Shown here piece by piece: positions 12,501-24,548 of a DNA stretch of 64,000 nt. Within the stretch, counting starts at the first letter, position 1. Each line of letters begins with the position of its first letter. The DNA is taken from contig NC_060108.1 in assembly GCF_021155765.1 (NCBI RefSeq), positions 24,205,025 to 24,269,024 of the forward strand, given 5' to 3'. The translations under genes and the position numbers were made by a program. The notes beneath the pieces are model-generated. The model made no database searches. It saw only the letters and a program-made list of their open reading frames with translations, and was not told where the DNA came from. The DNA comes from Diprion similis (Eukaryota; Arthropoda; Insecta; Hymenoptera; Diprionidae).

Positions 12501-13759
12501 TTTCCTGTTGCCAATAACTTCTTCAATGCCTCGTCCATAGTCGTAAATGATTATTGCAGACTATTAAAACTTCATTTATTGCAACTTTACTGCAGACACG
12601 AAACGGGGCAAAACGGATAATCATTGTGTTGAGTTTCCGTCATTTTTTAGTCTATTAATGAAGTCACGGCTAGCATGTTATTTTTGCATAATGTATTCGA
12701 ATAATTCGTGACCTGTAGTTTCTAACTGCATTATTATCTCACTTAAATGTGGAAGGCATGCGTTCGACTGATATCAAATTTTTTGTTTAAAAAAACTTAC
12801 CGCATGTCGACTGTCGTGATGTATACTTTTATGCAATCTGCGATTTTTACGAGAACTCTGATGTTCGTGAGGCGATATATGACGGCGATTGGACTAATCA
12901 TGCGACTGACATGACAACAACAAAAGAATTCTAGAGCTACTTTACCTTGCGTTAATCGAAAGTGAAAAATGTGATTTATCTCTGCACGCTGTGACGCTCA
13001 GAAAAATTTATTTACTGTTAGTAAACGTATATTTGGATCTGACAAGGTAAATGTTTCGTGATTATTGTCAAATTTTAGCTACACCAAATATGATTTGTTA
13101 ACTATTAACAAAATTCTATCGATCATTATTAGCTCGACTAAAAGTTGATAATAATTTAATAAAAAAACATCTATCTTGTCATATCCATATATACGTTTAT
13201 TAACAATAAATATAATTTTTTCTCAGTGTAACTGCGTCACTTATCCGTTTCTTTTCGATGTAGTCACAGCGTTTAAAACATATTTGGTGCCGTACTTTTT
13301 GCAGAATTCTGAGAAAGTCTGTGACGTAACACAAGTGCTTCTGTCGCTAATAATCTTAGTGGGCATCTTGAATTACGCAAGTGTTCCATGGCACACTTTC
13401 AGTAAATAGGCCCATATGATCGAGGTGTGAGGTATGATATGAGGTAGCAGCCTCGTCTATTGGGTGCAGTCAACCAGGAAACATAAATCAATGATATTCG
13501 AAATTTTACGAATGCTTTTAATTGGGAGTGTAAACTTCGTTACAGATACTCTTTTTGCTCTACAATTTAAATCTTCTCAAGAATGTCCGATTTCCAAAGT
13601 CTGTGGATCGTGCGTGAAGTGCTGTAAAACGATGTTGGCGCGTGCACGCAACTCAAATGTTCGATTTTACACATAGAGGCTTTCTTTGACGCGTGAACAC
13701 TCTCGAGTAACTCAATTTTACGCACTGTGTCACTGAGTGTAAATCGTCTAACCCTAATT

Positions 13760-15890
13760 TTACGCAATGTAGGTGGCACCTTTGTTGCTTTTCGATTCAA
13801 CGGTTCTTCCATATAACAATCCAGTGGTAGACTTACCTCTAAGAATTGAAGAAAGTATGATGATGAAGCTAACAGTTAACGATTAAGACAGTTACAACGT
13901 CTCAGTACTAATTTTCATCCGCCGAATTAGCAGACTGAATTAACGTATTCCGATATTCACAGTAAAGTTTTTTTTATGTAACTTCATTCCATACAAAGTA
14001 AACAAATAAAATTTTCATCATGTACGGAAAAGAACGAAGACCAATTGATACTTGGTGATTAATCCTTGTTTAAAATAGTGGTACATGAGGACTAAACCGA
14101 CTTAAACTGTACAACCCAATTAAAATATTCTTACGGAGAAATCGCTGAAGTATTGACGGTAACTGTTTCTAATTCAAAAAACAGTTTCTCCTCAATGCCA
14201 GAGGAAACGTTGTGTGACTTAGGCTCGCACACTGTGCCATTAACAAGGACAGTCACGTTCCCACTTAGGATCCTGAAATTTACTTCTCCGAAATCCATAG
14301 TACCCGGAATGAATTTTTGCAGTCGATTCGTCAGTACCCAGTATTGTTCGTTCTCAAGCCCGGTCTGAGATCCACTGATATCCTTGGCCGCACTAGCGAA
14401 TTGTAGGTCATTGTCATCCTCGAGTATTTCAGCCTACATCAATTCAAATTGATGAATAATATTATACTGATATACTAATGTTCGTTGGGCATTACGGAAA
14501 TGTATATTCTCAGGGTCTGATGTGCTTTGATTTGAAACTCTGTAGACTTGAATGAATTAATAACCTTCCCATGCAAGCATACTTACCGTATAATTTGCTA
14601 CCAAGGGATATTGTATGTTCCAGCAGGAAAGGAACAGTCGCGAGGCGCTTACGACGATCAGGGCTCCCGACTTAAATAAAATTCTGGAAAGTAGCTGACT
14701 AGGAAATGTATGGTCAGATTTGTAGTACGTTATCATGTTTCCAGCTGTATTGGACTTGTGCAAGTCGTCCAGTGAAGCAGCATATGCATTCTTTGAAGCC
14801 AAGGGTCCGAAGAGGAGGTAATCTTGCTCAATAAAACCAGAAGGTGTTATATCGAGGTTCGAAATACCGATATTGAGAGTCACGTTCTCACCGGCCACCG
14901 AAAAGAGTGTCTCTGTTGGATTCGGAGCGTAAACGTTGTCGTTTTCCAACCGCCATATGGTCGAACCGTTCCAAATAACAAGACCATATCCTATCGGGTC
15001 CCCGATGTAGAGCTAAAGAGAGAATGGAATTTTGCGAGTTTGAACTCCACACGCTTACACCTTTTATTCCCAACTAATTACGCCTGACTTGTAATTTACT
15101 AACCCAAGTAGTACTGCATGAGTCTCCATGGGTTTCAATGGCTTGTATCTCGAGTCGTCCGTTACTTATATTTACAGAATTATGCGTTAATTCATATGGA
15201 ATAATAACATGTTCCAGGACCTCGTCGGTTGTTGTGTTAAACGCGATTATCTTAGCAGGGCATATGGACACATCTCCTATTTTTCCAGAGTCAACGATCC
15301 ACAGCCTATCACAATCGTCTAACTGCAAAGTGGATACCAGATTTGAAAATTCCATAGTATAAAGTCGATGACTATCAGTCTGGACTCGGGAGGCTTCGCT
15401 CTACTCACAAAAACTCTGCTAACGCTGGTAATGCCTGTGCAATTCGTTGACGTGTGCCAATCCCAATTGGGGTAGGGCTCAAGTAATGGACCCCCATCGC
15501 CAGTCTGATTCGAAATTGTTGACAAACTCGCGGGGTTATTGGATAATCTTGGGGTTGTTACCAATACTCGATCATCTAGAAGATGGTTAATCAGTTCTCA
15601 CATCACTTTACTTCCAATGTTCTGTCAGACAAAAGGGAGAACAAAATCGTCTGCAATTTTTTCATATGAAAAGTGAATTATCTCCGATCATTCTAGTGAA
15701 TACCTGGGATTTTCACGAAATCAACTGGAATAATTCTTGTGTAATTGTACTCTTCGTTTTCAATCGCCTCCTGCTTTTGCGCATCATTCTGCCAGACGTA
15801 GTCTATATACTTCCATTCGTAAAGAATTTCAAGCTCAACGGCCAACGTCCAACCAGCATATGTCAATAAGACCGTTTGTATGAGATTCAT
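13760..15890 (-). CDS. Yellow/major royal jelly protein family, copy B
   Basis: Predicted secreted Yellow/MRJP beta-propeller protein of about 465 residues; family members typically run about 410-460. Exons: 15890-15704, 15596-15409, 15322-15104, 15012-14587, 14433-14135 and 13838-13760; all phases close. Residues 1-17 form a signal peptide (MNLIQTVLLTYAGWTLA). Family landmarks follow: ILYEWKYIDYVW (about 21-32), PLLEPYPNWDWH, CDRLWIVDSGKIGD (129-142), GDPIGYGLVIWN, YLLFGPLAS, CWNIQ and QYWVLTNRLQKF (370-381). Several NxS/T sites suit a secreted glycoprotein. The last exon is supported by identical length and placement in copy A; without it, a TAA overlapping the exon 5 donor ends the protein at 440. 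The exon 2 acceptor (AG at 15598-15597) lacks a pyrimidine tract, and an in-frame TGA lies just upstream, so function is not certain. The exact subfamily (yellow-x or MRJP-like) cannot be decided by eye. Confidence 0.8.
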
Positions 15891-16303
15891 TTTACATGCA
15901 GTTGTTATTATTATAGCTTACGCTTGAATTTCTGTTGCTTAGCCGCAAACAGGGCAACTGAAACAGATTATTTCAAAGTGATAAGTTTATTTTTGGGGAC
16001 TTGATTTGTACACTCCTGGAAAAGAATGCAACAAACACAATTTGAACGAGCGATTTCCAAAATCATGGCGGTTGATATTTGGAATCCTTGATAAGTACTG
16101 TGACTCGTGCGCTGTGGGTTCTAGAGTTAATTTTACCAAAGTAAAAAAAGTCTGATCTAAATTATATTTGTTCGAGTTTCACGATGAATTTGTACCAATT
16201 TCTATAAATTATTTTTGTCGGAACGTTGATTAACTTTATGATTTCATATCGAAAATTCTTTGCTTATGTTTATTCAAATGATACGAATAGTTGTCAAACT
16301 TAC

Positions 16304-16400
16304 GTGAAAAATCTTGTTCGAGTTAAATCCAACCAGTAAAACCAACCAAGACTTCTTCTGTGCGATCGTTTAATGGTTGTGCTGTAGGCAGTATATTTTT
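16304..16400 (-). other. Probable 5' UTR exon of Yellow/MRJP copy B (donor at 16303/16304)
   Basis: The minus strand reads TTTTTCAC then gtaagt at 16303-16298, conserved with copy A. The exon start is not defined. A second conserved donor at 16714-16709 suggests another leader exon upstream. Conservation of both donors after the duplication argues that they are used, but no transcript evidence is available here. Confidence 0.4.
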
Positions 16401-16759
16401 TACTACAAATTATTTTCCTTTTGCCATTTACTCATTCAATACCTTCTTCATAGTCGTAAACGAGTAGAGCAAACTATATTAAAACTCCATTTATTGCAAA
16501 TTTACTGCAAATACGAAACATGTCAAAGCAGATACAGATAATCACTGTGTTCAGTTTATGTCAGTTTTTATTCCCAAGTCACGACTAGCGTATTATCTTC
16601 ACGTGACATGTTCAAATATAATTCGTGATCTGTGCTTCCGAACTGGATTCTCAGTCCCACTCGGACATGAAAAGCGTCTCAAGTTAAAATTGTGTGCTGT
16701 AAAATGGTACTTACTCTCGGTTATATATCTTCATTATGCATTCTGCGACATTCACAATT

Positions 16760-19700
16760 CTTGACGAAGATATCGAGTGAAGGGCTGAAGACTCTGAAGA
16801 TATTTTCACTGAAGTTTGAAAACCAATTTATATTCGAAACGCATCGTTAGGCTATGTAAAAGCGCTTGGGAAAGAGAAAGAAAAAGTTTTCTCAATTATT
16901 CGTCGATAAAAGGACTCTGCTATCTTCTTAACGATTGCACCGTATCTGATCGTTGCTGAGACGAAGCTAAAATTAGTCGAATAATCAAGGACCAAAGCGG
17001 CTGACTTTCTTCGGTTAATTCTTTACCACGATCAAGTTAGAAGTTCTGAAAGCAATAACCGGCCTGGTCTTCTTTGCGTGGCGAGGAAATATAATTAATT
17101 ATATCCCAAGTCCAAACAAACCCTGAATATGTTCGGGAAGGAACTTCTCGCGCCGGTGCACCGAAACTTCGTAACCCAATTACGGTGCGATCGGTTAGAA
17201 ACTAATTACCGTTTTCACAGTCGACGTAAACCGAGTCAAGCATCTTGTGCTGCGGTATAATTTCGACTCGGCGCTTTGTCGCTGGGCAGAATAATAATCT
17301 CCGCAGATCATGCATTGAAGAGGTTTACTGCGAGGAGATGATGAAGGTGTTCAACCCCCAGGAACGCGGTAGCCGCGAGCCAAAGATCAGACCCGGGATC
17401 ATAATCGTCGCGCCCTTGGGTCAGGCGATTATATCCGCGACAATCGAACCTTCGTATCCCGGAAGTCATCGGTTTTGTGCCGATCCGTCAAGTCATAGAT
17501 TTGTCCCGACAAGACCTTCGCGAATTTCCGGAATGTCCAGTCCAGCGACTTCCGTTGTACCCTCAGAATACCAAAGAGGATTTCGTGAAATCCAATCACC
17601 ACCGAAGCCACCTCATCTCGCTGCGGCACTTCACTGACCATGAAAAGAGGGCGTAGAGTAATCTGAGAAAAATCTGAATGAACCATCCCTTAGAAATATC
17701 TGGTCGATGTTTGAAATTATTTAATATCTAACCCAATAGGATTAATCCAGTCGAAATACTTTTGCAAGTTAGAGAACCATCGCGAATTTTCGACCAATCG
17801 TGGTTTTGATCCGCACCCTGGAATTCGAGTGTTTGGATTACAGTAAATAGTTTATATTAATCATATTAGACAGGTAAATTACGCTTGAGGTTACCTCCCG
17901 CTTGTGGTTGTCTCACGTGCCTCGTGCCTAATCTCAACCAGGGTGACGTCGACATTGCAAACAATGGGAAGGAAGTGCGTCTTGTAAATGAGAGACGTTT
18001 GTCTCTAGGGGATGGGAATTTGAAAGGGTGATATATGGGTGCTATCCATACAGAAACTCGGTGATGAGTTGGCCAAATTCCCCAACGAAAATGCTGCATG
18101 AGTATAATACGTGTCAATATTTTTCAATCGTATTCCATAAATTAACTGGAGCGTGAGCTTGCAGCAGGTGACAATTCCCAGACACAAGACGCAAGGTGCC
18201 GCAAAGATCAACAATATTTGCATGGCCTTATTACGACGGCTGCCTGCATGCAAGCGTCGCAATTCTTAATTCAAATAATTACTAAGCTAAAGTCACATGA
18301 ATTTATCTCCTGCGATGTGAAAAAAGTGATGCAAAAAATTATCACCGATATGGATCGTTCATGCTTTACAAAGAAGGAAAAGAAAAGTGAAAAAGTCTCT
18401 TCTAAAAAGAAAAAAACAAGTGCAACGCATGAGAACTATTTGACATGGTTTTATTCGCTAAATTATAGAGTTGTGAAAGTTTTTTTTCTTTCGTTTTTTT
18501 TTTTTTATTGTTAGTCGATCTCTCTCTATTTGCACGACGAACGGGACTTGAAATAAATGCATTTACTCTCTTTTCACTTTCTCTATCTACGTCTATTTCT
18601 ACCTCCATTTCGATAGCAGTATAGATACGCATGTAAATATAATTCTCACCTCGTTAATCAGTTTTGAAGTCCCCCTGCGTAGACAACCCTCATATAATTT
18701 TTATAGCCCCATTAATCACGATATGGACGACAGTTGCGCGAAAACTATGAAAAAATGGCAATGGTACTGAATTTTAACTGGGTTAGATTTGCGTGGTGAT
18801 ATTTGTGTATGCAAAAGACGGCAAACTCGCGAGCCTCGATGGTATGCTAATTCGGAAATCCACTAACCGAACTAGGTAAAACGGCGCAGAATTTTTACGC
18901 CAATTACAATCCGTGCGGATCGATGAAAATTAACAATTAGTGCAGAAAATGGAGGCGCGAAATTTCGAATTGATGAATTTTTTGTGTGGAATGTTAGCCA
19001 GCTAGATCGTAGCGTTTTGGAAGCGTTCATAAGTGGCGAAATGAACACCAATGAAATAGGCTTGAGAGGAATCAATGAACCGCCCTCGGCGCCGATAAAT
19101 GGATAGAACTTTCGCTCTTCGTTCCCTCTCTCAATTTTTTTTTTTCTCCACTATTACCATTTTGCCGTTTTGTTTGATATACTATATCGCTGAAGTTTCA
19201 AGCCTTTTTGCTCTCGGATTGCCTAGGGGCAAAGCACAAAAGCACAAAAGCCACATATGCGGAATGAAGACCTTGGTTCAAAATTCGTTAAGCCAGGCTT
19301 CATAACATCGAAGACCCGTAAGTGTGGGGTGTTATTCGAGCACTTAGCACTTAGAAACACTTCGCCGCCACGCCTCGTTCACTGTAGGCTTGTCACCTGC
19401 CTCCCCTAACTACTGCAAAATGAAACGTCATCTCCACTCACAGTCAGGTGACAAACGGGCTTTTCGCATCGAATTTTCAATCTTTCGTTGAAAATCTAGC
19501 TTGAACTATGAACAAATTGTTTTATATAAAGAAAAAAGAAATACGTAAACAAAAAAAAAAAAATGGAGTGCGATGCAATCCGTAATTAAAAACGACGTTT
19601 CGTTGAATTAGTTTCAACCAAATTTTTACAGAAAAAAATTTGAACATGGAAACATTACCATGCAAGATCAGGCTATTGTATAACTTGAAATGAAACATTA

Positions 19701-22700
19701 ATCTGAACAAATTTTCAAATTTTTCCCAAACCCAGACGGCTGTCATTCAACGATGCTCAAAACTTGAATTATGATACTGATGAGCTACTAAAACCGTCTT
19801 ACTCAAGTTCGAATTTCACGATTTAGTAACAACTTTGATTTTCCCCAAATCAATCGAGTTAAATTTATAAGCGCTGAGGTTTATAATTACAACAAACTTT
19901 GCTTATCACGTGATCCAGGTGATGCACATCAACACAAACTAGACGTTGTTTGCATACTACAGGAATAAATAACGCCACACTTTTCTCCCGCTAATCCTTA
20001 TGGTTTTTGTTTAACTAGGGAAAAACCTTGGAGAAGGGATTAGAGGGTGGAAATTTGAGATTTAATCCAGCTTGTTACAACCCTTCATAAATAACGCGCA
20101 GCGGGGCTGAGCTATTTTTTGCATCACAATGCGATCCCTCATTAATTTCTCCGAAAGTCACCGCAGAAATTCAGTTTCTTCTGTTTCAACATGATTGGCT
20201 CGCTTAGCACACTTGATAGAAGAAACAAAGTTACTTTGAAAATTGTGCGTAGTAACCCGAAGGATAATACTTAACCCATGCAGATCGCCAACGATTAATT
20301 AAACTCCAAGACTATGGCCAAGGCCTGTGGCAAGGATGCGAAGAAACATCCCTTGATATTACCCTGTGGTCGATAAAACATCGGTAAGTATCCACCGTTG
20401 GAGGGTGAAACAGGGCCGTAATTTATGTCTTTAATTTTGGCACGACCTGAGTGAAAAAGAAGGGGCCATCAGTTCCTTTACGGCCTAAGGCTTCGAGGGC
20501 CAGGGATAAAATAGCAGCTCATGTCGACGTGTTCTCACATTTTCGAGTTGAAGCCTCACCCCGCGCCGGATCCCTTGAACTCGATTTTTATTCCCATCAT
20601 ATTCACCTGATCCATGAGAAAAACGGGGCCATTCTCACTACAGAAACTCTCAGGTATTTTTACACTTGAATTTTAGCTCTGTTTGAAATCCAAAGAACCG
20701 TGTCTGTCCAACCTGCAGGATGTAAGGCTGATTATGCGGAAAACGATGTGCTCTCGTGAATGTCCTACTCGTGTTTGCTTTGCGAACGTGACGCCGAGTG
20801 TATCTGGAGGAGCGACAAACACATACGTTTCGTAAATAAGTACCATTTGCGTCGTGTATACTACAGATCCTTGTGCCGCAGGTCGCTGGAATTAATTATA
20901 GTCTAAGCTCTTGCTATGCTTATATTGCCAAACGGAATTCATCCATGCGCAATCAAACGTGCCGTGTGAATTTCGAGCCCATAACGCTCGAGAGCAGTTA
21001 CAGTCCTTGTGCTTTCCGCGTTGACAGGAAATTTCTATTATATACCTAATTATATCGACGCGCTTACAACCGCGAACCAATTTGCAGAATTCAAGGTTTA
21101 AGTATCCGGAATTCATTTTCTAACTTGAAGAATCTTGGGTGATTCTTTGAAAAGATTTCGCCGACTGGTGTTCACCGGATCGCAAAAAAGATTAACTCCT
21201 TAACCCCAGCGGTTTTTTCTCGATACAGAGACTTCGTGGTTTGGAGAATTTTAAGCCGATGTAATCGTCGGATTTGAATAGTAATTGACTGGCCACCGTG
21301 ATGGACTCCGGGAAGATGAAGATTTCAGCGACGAATAAATTTATTCGCGAGAAAGCTGAGCTTTCAGAAGGCTGCCAGGCCGCTGGTAAGTCGGTGTAAT
21401 TCACAGTGAGCCTAAGAAACGAGAACTCGGTTTCAAATGAACTAAGGACACACGCGAACACTCTAATCTACGGCGTGCCTGTATAACTTGGCAAGCATTT
21501 CATAAGCAGCTAATTAACGGAATAACAGAGTGCAAACAAAGGGTAAACTGCGAGCCCGTTTTCGCCTGCGAACTGTATTTGCAGGGGTGAAATTACGCCT
21601 GTTGAACACACCGCTAGAAGTTCTGGGGTGTTGGAAGGTGCGAAAATAGTCTAATTATAGTGTGCATCAGTTTTGAAGTTGTTGCGGGGATCTGAGCGCA
21701 GTTAAGATTTCAGCGGATGTGAAAGTACGTCCGCGATTCAAGAGCGTACGCCCCATAAAGCTGGGGATGGCCTTGCCAATTAAACTTATATATCACCCTC
21801 GTAAAAAATCAGTGAACAACGACCCGCATGAAAAAGGCAATATGCGGCCTGCGTCCGGTAGCTTATGGCCTCAGCTTGGCCACTCTATAGATCCTTGGCG
21901 ACCGCGTACAACGTCCCCTGAATTGAATTTGGAAGAGTAAAACACACCCTGCATTATCGGCCGGTGCAAATGTGCGGAGAGTTTTCGTTAAAAACGAACC
22001 CTTTAAGCGCGGGGGGACATTTTCGAACCCTTTCTATCACATACATTAATTAATTAGATATTGCGCAGGCAGTAAATTGTTAAAGGGACCTTCCGCAGGA
22101 CGCGAATATGGCTGCGGGACCGTTTATTCCAAATTTTCAACACCCCCAGTAAGGGAGAGAGAGAGGGAGATGCAAAAGACACCCTTTTGTTTCCCATCTT
22201 TCTCATACACACCGTGTATATACCTAGTAATGCGAGATGTAACGAAATTTGCGACCAACTGTTCTGCGGCGCCATATTGCTCTCGACTTTGCTCGCCTGG
22301 TACTACAGCCATTCTGGTCACGCAGGGGTGGAATAACCGCAGAGCCTCCTAATTACCCTAAATCAAATTACCTCGCTCCCTAAGAAAATACTCGGAAAAA
22401 GTCGACATGTGATATATTTATTTCTCTGGAGAGCAAAATTAAAGGGATGAATTAAAATAAGTGCTCGCTTGTTTATTTATTATTTTTTTTATTTCATTCT
22501 ATTTTTTTCGAACGCATTTCGACGGGTGATATTCGAAATTTTGAAAAACGGAACTGTCTGCTCTGTTTGGCTATTGAAGGGAGAAGTTTCGAATTAACGT
22601 CTACCTCTCACTGTACACATTGTTCCATGTGTAAACGGAAGCTGAGGATCAAGGCGAGCTTGGATTTTGACGCAGCGTGTAACTTGGGGTCATAGCATTG

Positions 22701-23930
22701 GATTGGGTTGGTGTTTAGATTTGCAGAGTGGATATGGCCAGCCAAAACTAAAGCGATACCTACATCATGGCCCTTTGATATTCGAGGAATGGTTTCTCCT
22801 CAATTACAGGATTCAGGTCCTCCGGGATATGGCCATCACCATTTCGGAATTCTCCATGTTGCGTCACTCAACTTCAAGAACTTCATGTCCGCACGTGCGC
22901 AGACTGCAAACGAATGAGGAAGAAACCTGAACGGATAAATCTGTGAGTATTTTTTGCTACTCGTGTATGTATACCAGGTGGCTTTCATAAATCAAGTTCA
23001 TATTATGAATTCAATAAAAACAACCGCGCAATTATTATCGGATTAAAAGTTACTCGTAAGCTTGATCGTTTATTTACAATCGAACACTTCATCATTGATA
23101 TAATTGTTAATTTTCTTTTTTCTTTCGTTACACAATTCTAGTCCTAATGATCATTTGCAATTCTTCTATAATAGCGTGAAAAATTATTATTTGAAACCGC
23201 TAGCGGCGATCCCCGATGAATATTCATTCCTCTTCATCGTTTTCGAGAATTATCATGAAGAAAAATAGTTGGTTGGAGTATTCGATGTTAATTACCTAGA
23301 CGGCTCAAGATTCAAAATATTATATAAAATATTGGTCATTTTTTCGGTTTTTGAGTTAATGCTGGGATCTAATCGGTATAACAGACATTGAAAACCGGAC
23401 CGCTGCATTAAATTGCTTCCGGTTGAGTTGCGACAGTACCTGAATCTACCATGGATTATGATTTTAATTGATTTGCGTCAAAGGCTGGCACTAAGCTTAT
23501 TTTTATAATCGTTATGTAATAAACCTGCATGTTGTCGAGATTAAACAACGAAGTTTCTTCATTCATGATTTTTCTTCAGTACTTGTTGGCACGTATGGCG
23601 AAGATCTTTACTTTCTCTCCAAAACTTCGTTTTCGGCAGCCGTGTTCTTCACCTTGAAAACACTAAAAAAGTTTCATTATGCACGAACGTTGGAAAAATT
23701 ATCGACGCTCCGCACGGTTAGGTTTTAAAAGAGTGACAAACAAAGTATTGAAGAAAAAAATATAGATAGTAAAATCTTTAAACACTCGGGAAAACGTGTC
23801 ATTTTTTAATGTAAAACTCAATCTCTTTCACGGATAATTGCCTTCGCTTATCTGCGGTATTTCCAATGATTTCGTACAGTCATGATTTCAATTATCTCAC
23901 GTACGTGCATGGATACATACATATGCGTTA
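16760..23930. other. Region without a confident gene
   Basis: No recognisable exon chain was found. A GC-richer patch at 17230-17650 has a 130-codon open frame without splice support or motifs. A short (AG)n-like tract occurs near 22150-22170. The candidate terminal exon at 22810-22917 is listed separately. The rest looks like ordinary intergenic or intronic DNA. Confidence 0.45.
22810..22917 (+). CDS. Candidate terminal exon, GYG/His-rich, unidentified
   Basis: The acceptor tttctcctcaattacag ends at 22809. It is followed by a frame, entered in phase 0, of 35 codons ending TGA at 22915-22917. The peptide begins DSGPPGYGHHHFG. AATAAA lies about 95 bases further on, at 23013-23018. The patch 22640-22930 is GC-richer than its surroundings. 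A competing frame in the same patch is also open (containing SGYGQPKLKRYLHHGP), so the reading is ambiguous. No partner exon was found. Confidence 0.18.
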   Translation, partial: DSGPPGYGHHHFGILHVASLNFKNFMSARAQTANE

Positions 23931-24548
23931 GGGTGGCGCAAAAAAACCGACTATTTTTTTTTTTTAGTCTCGTGTTACAAAATGTTAGTTTTTGATGTTT
24001 TAAGACCCCACTCCAAAGGACAGTTCGAAAAAAAAAAATTTTAAGAGGTCGCTCCACATTTTTAAAAACGTCAGAAATCGTCAAAAATCGATTTTACAAA
24101 TTTTTTTTTCTTTTTCTCCTCGCCACGGTATAATTTTATATACAAAAAAAAAAAAATAAGTTTCCGAAAGTTTCAGTTCAAAATTTGAATTTTGAAAGGT
24201 CGCTCATAATTCTTTTTCAATTTTTTGGTGCACTTCTTTAGATCTTTTCGAGCAACCTTTTAATATTCATATTAAAATTTCATAAATTTTTTTTCGTTAA
24301 TTTAGTAAGAAAGAATCGATAACAATACACCACGACATGAATTAAAAATCAAACAAAATACTGAAAATATAATTTTTTTAATTTAATTTTTTGGACTATT
24401 TTTGACATTTTTAAAAATGTGGAGCGACCTCTTAAAATTTTTTTTTTAGCTGTCCTTTGGAGTAGGCTCTTAGAACATCAAACACTAACATTTTGTCACA
24501 CCAGACTCGAAGAAAAAAAAAAAAAAAGTCGATTTTTTTGCGCCACCC
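23931..24548. mobile_element. MITE with about 150 bp terminal inverted repeats and TA target duplication
   Basis: The left end starts GGGTGGCGCAAAAAA at 23931 and the right end finishes TTTTTTGCGCCACCC at 24548. Both are flanked directly by TA, which suggests a Tc1/mariner-type insertion. The arms (about 23931-24090 and 24400-24548) share the block carrying gaggtcgctccaca and the block around tcaaaaactaacattttg, with small differences. The 618 bp element has no transposase frame, so it would depend on enzyme supplied elsewhere. Confidence 0.85.

Larger units (their letters stand above)
8762..12860 (-). repeat. Tandem duplication, unit A
   Basis: This unit is homologous to 13750-16755 in the same orientation. 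The shared material covers the last exon, all coding exons and most introns of a Yellow/MRJP gene, plus more than 1 kb upstream with two conserved donor sites. Unit A differs in two large ways. It lacks about 485 bp at 9968 (exon 3 to exon 4), and it carries about 1 kb extra between roughly 11200 and 12250. Non-coding parts show many indels and substitutions, so the duplication is not recent. Confidence 0.85.
13750..16755 (-). repeat. Tandem duplication, unit B
   Basis: This is the second copy of the Yellow/MRJP unit, matching 8762-12860. The pairing includes the poorly conserved 3' flank (13850-14130 with 9100-9327), the coding exons, the leader exon donor at 16303 and a further upstream block with a donor at 16714. 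It is shorter than unit A because it lacks the roughly 1 kb found at 11200-12250. Confidence 0.85.

Noticed and set aside
17245-17637. 130-codon plus-strand open frame
   Set aside because: Pro/Ser/Arg-rich from a GC patch; no splice sites, motif or polyadenylation signal.
18005-18262. Minus-strand frame beginning with a hydrophobic leader (MQILLIFAAPCVLCLG)
   Set aside because: The leader is suggestive of a secreted peptide, but the rest is featureless, there is no splice or polyadenylation context, and no family match.
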